Below, in pieces: positions 58,701 through 64,000 of a stretch of 64,000 bases of DNA; the stretch's first letter is position 1; every line of letters begins with the position of its first letter. The notes under the pieces were generated by a model that worked only from the letters and a program-made list of their open reading frames with translations, was not told the DNA's origin and did not search any database. A program made the position numbers and the translations under genes. Origin of the DNA: Endozoicomonas sp. SCSIO W0465. Lineage in GTDB: Bacteria > Pseudomonadota > Gammaproteobacteria > Pseudomonadales > Endozoicomonadaceae. The stretch spans positions 350,001 through 414,000 of the forward strand of contig NZ_CP092417.1 of NCBI RefSeq assembly GCF_023716865.1. Reading direction: 5' to 3'.

Positions 58701-59215
58701 ATGCCTGGGGCGAGTATGTGGTGACCCTGCCGGATACCGGCCTGGCCAGTACCCAGCTGGCAATCCGTGAAGTGGCCGGTCAGGATGACGGGGGTGGCCC
58801 GTTGCTGGACCTGATCACCCTGAGCCGGATGGGCGACGTTAATACCCCGGCGGAGATCGGCGGCGTGGACACCGGTGCGATGACCGAGGACAGCGACGCG
58901 ACCCTGACCGCCTCCGGTACCCTGACCATCAGTCACCCGGACAGTGGCCAGGCGCAGTTTGCCGCCGGCAGCTACAGCGGCCTGTACGGTACCGTGGGCC
59001 TGGATGCAGCGGGCAACTGGACCTACAGTGCCGATAACAGCCAGCCGGCCATCCAGTCCCTGGGCGACGGGGATACCCTCAGCGATACCGTGACTATCCA
59101 ATCGGAGGGCGGCACCGACCATACCCTGACCCTCACCGTCACCGGCAGCAACGACGGGGCGGTAATCAGCGGCACCGACAGTGGCAGCGTAGCGAAGACA
59201 GCGACAGCATGCTGA
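55757..59215 (+). CDS. Giant adhesin fragment in array 2, longest open piece (1152 codons)
   Basis: Covers the cadherin end of an L unit, a complete S unit, a complete L unit and most of another S unit, so it displays both unit types and their junctions. Around 56580-56640 a base is lost and another gained, leaving about 20 out-of-frame codons (TVARRSLPPAATAAC). It ends at a lost C near 59190. The unit at 58630 has a local variant, HERPDYDGTDH in place of HERPGGDGSDH. Internal start. Confidence 0.6.
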   Translation: MPRSPARTEVGQVQASDADGDTLTFSLTDDAGGLFAIDGATGVITVAGVLDYETASSHQLTVRVADPAGAFSEQQYSVSVVDQNEAPDPVVAEETVLSVLDFEGGVLAEGWSDANGSEIVTLGGPYGVSPYEGEYGLELDNGAGGTPDALYYTVATGQGLSHKVSLRVHERPGGDGSDHVEVVWNGEVLETINPTDAWGEYVVTLPDTGLASTQLAIREVAGQDDGSGPLLDLITLSRMGDVNTPAEIGGVDTGAMTEDSDATLTASGTLTISHPTVARRSLPPAATAACTVPWALDAAGNWTYSADNSQSAIQSLGDGVTLSDTVIIQSEGGTDHTLTLTVTGSNDGAVISGTDSGSVSEDSDSMLTVSGALSISDVDAGEAQFTAGTINGSYGDLTLDASGNWSYSADNSQPAIQSLNDGETLSDTLTVYSLDGTAHTVTITVNGRDDAPDPVVTEETVLSVLDFEGGVLAEGWSDANGSEIVTLGGPYGVSPYEGEYGLELDNGAGGTPDALYYTVATGQGLSHKVSLRVHERPGGDGSDHVEVVWNGEVLETINPTDAWGEYVVTLPDTGLASTQLAIREVAGQDDGSGPLLDLITLSRVDVVENAPPEFILNGETYAGLVLDTELVSNGDFATGDDWTLSGTIDVSDALQFGGGGDFSDGVAEHVMPGYPDVNYALSLGYRLGGNPTATGQVEVIDQATGDILATESFSTDSDSLQTLNLGFTARSAGNMVIRISDTTEHGAATDLWVDNVSVQAASADNPELATAIANGDIEAYLTQLAIAEDAQPGTEVGQVQASDADGDTLTFSLTDDAGGLFAIDGATGVITVAGVLDYETASSHQLTVRVADPAGAFSEQQYSVSVVDQHEAPDPVVAEETVLSVLDFEGGVLAEGWSDANGSEIVTLGGPYGVSPYEGEYGLELDNGAGGTPDALYYTVATGQGLSHKVSLRVHERPDYDGTDHVEVVWNGEVLETINPTDAWGEYVVTLPDTGLASTQLAIREVAGQDDGGGPLLDLITLSRMGDVNTPAEIGGVDTGAMTEDSDATLTASGTLTISHPDSGQAQFAAGSYSGLYGTVGLDAAGNWTYSADNSQPAIQSLGDGDTLSDTVTIQSEGGTDHTLTLTVTGSNDGAVISGTDSGSVAKTATAC

Positions 59216-61077
59216 CGGTCTCCGGTGCCTTGTCAATCAGTGATGTGGATGCCGGTGAAGCACAGTTCACCGCCGGCACGATCAATGGCAGCTACGGTGA
59301 CCTGACCCTCGATGCCAGCGGCAACTGGAGTTACAGCGCGGACAACAGCCAGCCGGCCATTCAATCACTGAACGACGGTGAGACCCTGAGCGACACCCTG
59401 ACCGTGTACTCGCTGGACGGCACGGCTCATACGGTGACCATCACTGTCAACGGCCGTGATGACGCCCCGGATCCGGTGGTTACCGAAGAGACCGTTCTGT
59501 CGGTACTGGACTTTGAAGGGGGTGTGCTGGCCGAGGGCTGGAGCGATGCCAACGGGTCGGAAATTGTCACACTGGGCGGTCCTTACGGGGTCTCCCCCTA
59601 CGAGGGCGAGTATGGCCTGGAGCTGGACAATGGCGCCGGTGGTACGCCGGATGCCCTGTACTATACGGTGGCAACCGGGCAGGGCCTCAGCCATAAAGTG
59701 AGCCTGCGGGTTCACGAACGTCCGGGCGGTGATGGCTCGGATCATGTGGAAGTGGTCTGGAACGGTGAGGTACTCGAGACCATTAACCCGACTGATGCCT
59801 GGGGCGAGTATGTGGTGACCCTGCCGGATACCGGCCTGGCCAGTACCCAGCTGGCAATCCGTGAAGTGGCCGGTCAGGATGACGGGTCTGGCCCTCTGCT
59901 GGACCTGATCACCCTGAGCCGGGTGGACGTGGTTGAAAATGCCCCCCCTGAATTCATCCTGAACGGCGATACCTACGCCGGCCTGGTGCTGGACACCGAG
60001 CTGGTCAGCAATGGCGATTTCGCCACGGGCGATGACTGGACGCTGTCGGGAACCATCGACGTATCAGACGCCCTGCAGTTCGGTGGTGGTGGCGATTTCA
60101 GTGACGGGGTAGCCGAGCATGTCATGCCCGGATATCCGGATGTTAACTATGCCCTGAGCCTTGGCTACCGCTTGGGCGGCAACCCAACCGCGACCGGCCG
60201 GGTGGAGGTGATTGACCAGGCAACCGGTGACATACTGGCAACGGAGCCGTTCAGTACCGACTCCGATTCCCTGCAAACCCTGAGCCTCGGGTTCACTGCC
60301 CGGTCTGCGGGCAATATGGTCATCCGGATTTCGGATACCACCGAGCATGGCGCCGCTACGGACTTGTGGGTCGATAATGTCTCTGTGCAGGCCGCCAGCG
60401 CGGATAACCCGGAGCTGGCAACCGCAATAGCGAACGGTGACATCGAGGCTTATTTGACGCAACTGGCGATTGCCGAGGATGCCCAGCCCGGAACGGAGGT
60501 GGGTCAGGTACAGGCCAGTGATGCCGATGGCGATACGCTGACCTTCAGCCTGACCGATGATGCTGGCGGCCTGTTTGCCATTGATGGGGCAACCGGCGTC
60601 ATTACCGTCGCCGGCGTGCTGGATTATGAGACGGCCAGCAGCCATCAGCTGACCGTGCGGGTGGCTGACCCGGCAGGTGCCTTCAGTGAGCAGCAATACA
60701 GCGTTTCGGTGGTGGATCAGAATGAGGCCCCCGATCCGGTAGTGGCCGAAGAGACCGTCCTGTCGGTACTGGACTTTGAAGGGGTGTGCTGGCCGAGGGC
60801 TGGAGCGATGCCAACGGTCGGAAATTGTCACACTGGGCGGTCCTTACGGGGTCTCCCCCTACGAGGGCGAGTATGGCCTGGAGCTGGACAATGGCGCCGG
60901 TGGTACGCCGGATGCCCTGTACTATACGGTAGCAACCGGTCAGGGCTCAGTCATAAAGTGAGCCTGCGGGTTCACGAACGTCCGGCGGTGATGGCTCGGA
61001 TCACGTGGAAGTGGTCTGGAACGGTGAGGTGCTTGAGACCATTAACCCGACCGATGCCTGGGGCGAGTATGTGGTGA
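59209..61077 (+). CDS. Giant adhesin fragment in array 2 (VCBS, L, S units)
   Basis: 622 codons covering the last VCBS of an S unit, a complete L unit and the start of another S unit, where indels at 60780-60990 scramble the frame. Internal start within VCBS b. Confidence 0.55.
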   Translation: MLTVSGALSISDVDAGEAQFTAGTINGSYGDLTLDASGNWSYSADNSQPAIQSLNDGETLSDTLTVYSLDGTAHTVTITVNGRDDAPDPVVTEETVLSVLDFEGGVLAEGWSDANGSEIVTLGGPYGVSPYEGEYGLELDNGAGGTPDALYYTVATGQGLSHKVSLRVHERPGGDGSDHVEVVWNGEVLETINPTDAWGEYVVTLPDTGLASTQLAIREVAGQDDGSGPLLDLITLSRVDVVENAPPEFILNGDTYAGLVLDTELVSNGDFATGDDWTLSGTIDVSDALQFGGGGDFSDGVAEHVMPGYPDVNYALSLGYRLGGNPTATGRVEVIDQATGDILATEPFSTDSDSLQTLSLGFTARSAGNMVIRISDTTEHGAATDLWVDNVSVQAASADNPELATAIANGDIEAYLTQLAIAEDAQPGTEVGQVQASDADGDTLTFSLTDDAGGLFAIDGATGVITVAGVLDYETASSHQLTVRVADPAGAFSEQQYSVSVVDQNEAPDPVVAEETVLSVLDFEGVCWPRAGAMPTVGNCHTGRSLRGLPLRGRVWPGAGQWRRWYAGCPVLYGSNRSGLSHKVSLRVHERPAVMARITWKWSGTVRCLRPLTRPMPGASMW

Positions 61078-61724
61078 CCCTGCCGGATACCGGCCTGGCC
61101 AGTACCCAGCTGGCGATCCGTGAAGTGGCCGGTCAGGATGACGGGTCTGGCCCGCTGCTGGACCTGATCACCCTGAGCCGGATGGGCGACGTTAATACCC
61201 CGGCGGAGATCGGCGGCGTGGACACCGGTGCGATGACCGAGGACAGCGACGCGACCCTGACCGCCTCCGGTACCCTGACCATCAGTCACCCGGACAGTGG
61301 CCAGGCGCAGTTTGCCGCCGGCAGCTACAGCGGCCTGTACGGTACCGTGGGCCTGGATGCAGCGGGCAACTGGACCTACAGTGCCGATAACAGCCAGCCG
61401 GCCATCCAGTCCCTGGGCGACGGGGATACCCTCAGCGATACCGTGACTATCCAATCGGAGGGCGGCACCGACCATACCCTGACCCTCACCGTCACCGGCA
61501 GCAACGACGGGGCGGTAATCAGCGGCACCGACAGTGGCAGCGTCAGCGAAGACAGCGACAGCATGCTGACGGTCTCCGGTGCCTTGTCAATCAGTGATGT
61601 GGATGCCGGTGAAGCACAGTTCACCGCCGGCACGATCAATGGCAGCTACGGTGACCTGACCTCGATGCCAGCGGCAACTGGAGTTACAGCGCGGACAACA
61701 GCCAGCCGGCCATTCAATCACTGA
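61005..61724 (+). CDS. Giant adhesin fragment in array 2 (S unit VCBS pair)
   Basis: 239 codons covering the end of a jelly-roll and two VCBS domains, ending after a lost C near 61662. Internal start. Confidence 0.45.
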   Translation: MEVVWNGEVLETINPTDAWGEYVVTLPDTGLASTQLAIREVAGQDDGSGPLLDLITLSRMGDVNTPAEIGGVDTGAMTEDSDATLTASGTLTISHPDSGQAQFAAGSYSGLYGTVGLDAAGNWTYSADNSQPAIQSLGDGDTLSDTVTIQSEGGTDHTLTLTVTGSNDGAVISGTDSGSVSEDSDSMLTVSGALSISDVDAGEAQFTAGTINGSYGDLTSMPAATGVTARTTASRPFNH

Positions 61725-61917
61725 ACGACGGTGAGACCCTGAGCGACACCCTGACCGGTACTCGCTGGACGGCACGGCTCATACGGGGACCATCACTGTC
61801 AACGGCCGTGATGACGCCCCGGATCCGGTGGTTACCGAAGAGACCGTTCTGTCGGTTACTGGACTTTGAAGGTGGTGTGCTGGCCGAGGGCTGGAGCGAT
61901 GCCAAACGGGTCGGAAA

Positions 61918-63243
61918 TTGTCACACTGGGTGGTCCTTATGGGTCTCCCCTACGAGGGCGAGTATGGCCTGGAGCTGGACAATGGCGCCGGTGGTACGCC
62001 GGATGCCCTGTACTATACGGTGGCAACCGGGCAGGGCCTCAGCCATAAAGTGAGCCTGCGGGTTCACGAACGTCCGGGCGGTGATGGCTCGGATCACGTG
62101 GAAGTGGTCTGGAACGGTGAGGTGCTCGAGACCATTAACCCGACCGATGCCTGGGGCGAGTATGTGGTGACCCTGCCGGATACCGGCCTGGCCAGTACCC
62201 AGCTGGCAATCCGTGAAGTGGCCGGTCAGGATGACGGGTCTGGCCCTCTGCTGGACCTGATCACCCTGAGCCGGGTGGACGTGGTTGAAAATGCCCCCCC
62301 TGAATTCATCCTGAACGGCGATACCTACGCCGGCCTGGTGCTGGACACCGAGCTGGTCAGCAATGGCGATTTCGCCACGGGCGATGACTGGACGCTGTCG
62401 GGAACCATCGACGTATCAGACGCCCTGCAGTTCGGTGGTGGTGGCGATTTCAGTGACGGGGTAGCCGAGCATGTCATGCCCGGATATCCGGATGTTAACT
62501 ATGCCCTGAGCCTTGGCTACCGCTTGGGCGGCAACCCAACCGCGACCGGCCGGGTGGAGGTGATTGACCAGGCATCCGGTGACATACTGGTAACGGAGTC
62601 GTTCAGTACCGACTCCGATTCCCTGCAAACCCTGAACCTGGGGTTCACTGCCCAATCTGCGGGCAATATGGTCATCCGGATTTCGGATACCACCGAGCAT
62701 GGCGCCGCTACGGACTTGTGGGTCGATAATGTCTCTGTGCAGGCCGCCAGCGCGGATAACCCGGAGCTGGCAACCGCAATAGCGAACGGTGATATCGAGG
62801 CTTATTTGACGCAACTGGCGATTGCCGAGGATGCCCAGCCTGGAACGGTGGTGGGTCAGGTACAGGCCAGTGATGCCGATGGCGATACGCTGACCTTCAG
62901 CCTGACCGATGATGCTGGCGGCCTGTTTGCCATTGATGGGGCAACCGGCGTCATTACCGTCGCCGGCGTGCTGGATTATGAGACGGCCAGCAGCCATCAG
63001 CTGACCGTGCGGGTTACTGACCCGGCGGGTGCCTTCAGTGAGCAGCAATACAGCGTTTCGGTGGTGGATCAACATGAGGCACCGGATCCGGTGGTTACCG
63101 AAGAGACCGTTCTGTCGGTACTGGACTTTGAAGGTGGTGTGCTGGCCGAGGGCTGGAGCGATGCCAACGGTTCCGAAATTGTCACACTGGGGTCCTTACG
63201 GGGTCTCCCCCTACGAGGGCGAGTATGGCCTGGAGCTGGATAA
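61918..63243 (+). CDS. Giant adhesin fragment in array 2 (L unit)
   Basis: 441 codons covering a full L unit: jelly-roll, jelly-roll, cadherin, then the start of the next. Frame lost at about 63190, where two bases are missing (CTGGGCGGTCC reads CTGGGGTCC). The next frame stays open to the window edge at 64000. Confidence 0.5.
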   Translation: MSHWVVLMGLPYEGEYGLELDNGAGGTPDALYYTVATGQGLSHKVSLRVHERPGGDGSDHVEVVWNGEVLETINPTDAWGEYVVTLPDTGLASTQLAIREVAGQDDGSGPLLDLITLSRVDVVENAPPEFILNGDTYAGLVLDTELVSNGDFATGDDWTLSGTIDVSDALQFGGGGDFSDGVAEHVMPGYPDVNYALSLGYRLGGNPTATGRVEVIDQASGDILVTESFSTDSDSLQTLNLGFTAQSAGNMVIRISDTTEHGAATDLWVDNVSVQAASADNPELATAIANGDIEAYLTQLAIAEDAQPGTVVGQVQASDADGDTLTFSLTDDAGGLFAIDGATGVITVAGVLDYETASSHQLTVRVTDPAGAFSEQQYSVSVVDQHEAPDPVVTEETVLSVLDFEGGVLAEGWSDANGSEIVTLGSLRGLPLRGRVWPGAG

Positions 63244-64000
63244 TGGCGCCGGTGGTACGCCGGATGCCCTGTACTATACGGTGGCAACCGGGCAGGGCCT
63301 CAGCCATAAAGTGAGCCTGCGGGTTCACGAACGTCCGGGCGGTGATGGCTCGGATCACGTGGAAGTGGTCTGGAACGGTGAGGTACTCGAGACCATTAAC
63401 CCGACTGATGCCTGGGGCGAGTATGTGGTGACCCTGCCGGATACCGGCCTGGCCAGTACCCAGCTGGCAATCCGTGAAGTGGCCGGTCAGGATGACGGGT
63501 CTGGCCCTCTGCTGGACCTGATCACCCTGAGCCGGGTGGACGTGGTTGAAAATGCCCCCCCTGAATTCATCCTGAACGGCGATACCTACGCCGGCCTGGT
63601 GCTGGACACCGAGCTGGTCAGCAATGGCGATTTCGCCACGGGCGATGACTGGACGCTGTCGGGAACCATCGACGTATCAGACGCCCTGCAGTTCGGTGGT
63701 GGTGGCGATTTCAGTGACGGGGTAGCCGAGCATGTCATGCCCGGATATCCGGATGTTAACTATGCCCTGAGCCTTGGCTACCGCTTGGGCGGCAACCCAA
63801 CCGCGACCGGCCGGGTGGAGGTGATTGACCAGGCAACCGGTGACATACTGGCAACGGAGCCGTTCAGTACCGACTCCGATTCCCTGCAAACCCTGAGCCT
63901 CGGGTTCACTGCCCGGTCTGCGGGCAATATGGTCATCCGGATTTCGGATACCACCGAGCATGGCGCCGCTACGGACTTGTGGGTCGATAATGTCTCTGTG

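Larger units (their letters stand above)
26795..64000 (+). other. Giant LapA-type repeat adhesin locus (continues past the window)
   Basis: One gene appears to fill more than 37 kb, over 12,000 residues. Order: retention module (residues about 1-75), Asp/Glu/Ser-rich linker (about 80-180), a candidate protease site QAAAES (A182-A184), 16 VCBS-VCBS-CADG units of 305 residues plus two VCBS, then a mixed array of jelly-roll, cadherin and VCBS units to the edge. Such proteins are type I-secreted, held in the outer membrane by the N-terminal plug and released by LapG-type proteolysis. The frame is open without a break from 26795 to about 33925 and from 34330 to 42545 in the same frame; from there it is cut by clustered indels. 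No C-terminal secretion signal is in view. The GC-rich repeats contrast with the AT-rich upstream DNA. Confidence 0.8.
42580..64000 (+). repeat. Array 2: mixed long (about 1.26 kb) and short (about 1.09 kb) units
   Basis: Each unit opens with DPVV..ETVLSVLDFEGG and a jelly-roll-like domain (GLELDNGAGGTPDALYYTV ... EVVWNGEVLETINPTDAW). Long units (L) then have a second jelly-roll (ELVSNGDFATGDDWTLSG ... LWVDNVSVQAA) and a cadherin domain (DADGDTLTFSL ... GVLDYETASSHQLTVRV). Short units (S) instead have two VCBS domains (GDVNTPAEIGGVDTGAMTED ...). Approximate starts: L 42660, S 43917, L 45009, L 46275, L 47531, S 48796, L 49890, L 51147, S 52407, L 53499, L 54761, S 56019, L 57112, S 58375, L 59467, S 60732, L 61819, L 63082. 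The array continues past 64000. Carbohydrate binding by the jelly-rolls is inferred from fold-like pattern only. Confidence 0.88.

Noticed and set aside
27398..64000. A CRISPR array or other short-repeat system
   Set aside because: The repeats are protein-coding, about 0.9-1.26 kb long, contiguous and without unique spacers.

Overview
The window looks like a chromosomal segment of a marine gammaproteobacterium. The pqiABC, bioBFHCD, long-form pst, srkA and comF genes all read as Gammaproteobacteria. The load of insertion sequences and MITEs, together with a giant repeat adhesin, suggests an Oceanospirillales (Endozoicomonas-like) host-associated bacterium; that last step is inference, not proof.

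Layout. (1) 1-589, minus: start of srkA (YihE kinase), running off the left edge. (2) 856-7582: pqiABC, with pqiA interrupted by a nested transposon. An IS50-like (IS4 family) element at 2094-5207, with a 9-bp target duplication, is itself interrupted inside its transposase by a single-ORF IS66-type element at 2662-4269 with an 8-bp target duplication. (3) 7583-8311, minus: comF. (4) 8391-13223: biotin operon bioB-F-H-C-D with overlapping or nearly touching genes and a 5 x 15-bp tandem repeat in the extended N-terminus of BioB. bioA is not in the window. (5) 13234-16488, minus: an unrecognised protein of about 1084 residues. (6) 16857-26038: phosphate system. pstS has its own Pho box. A convergent Na+/H+ antiporter-type gene separates it from pstC-A-B-phoU, which has a second, near-consensus Pho box. 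pstC carries two related MITEs of about 160 bp, each with an 8-bp target duplication, and pstA carries an in-frame amber codon, so the permease half of the transporter is broken while pstS, pstB and phoU are open. (7) 26316-26780: a deleted remnant of a type I secretion ABC transporter. (8) 26795 to beyond 64000: a giant LapA-type adhesin (over 37 kb). It has an N-terminal retention module, an acidic linker, then an array of 915-bp (305-residue) units (VCBS-VCBS-CADG, 16 units plus two further VCBS domains), then a second array mixing about 1.26-kb units (jelly-roll, jelly-roll, cadherin) with about 1.09-kb units (jelly-roll, VCBS, VCBS). The reading frame is broken by clusters of small indels in copies that are otherwise almost identical, which looks more like sequence or assembly error in repeats than slow decay.

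How the genes relate. PqiABC is an envelope lipid-transport system, the bio genes make the biotin pimelate moiety and rings, and Pst-PhoU takes up phosphate and signals to PhoR/PhoB. The adhesin would need a LapBCE-type secretion system, and only a broken piece of one is visible next to it. The most notable features are the stacked, precisely datable mobile-element insertions, the broken phosphate permease genes, and the very large two-tier repeat adhesin.
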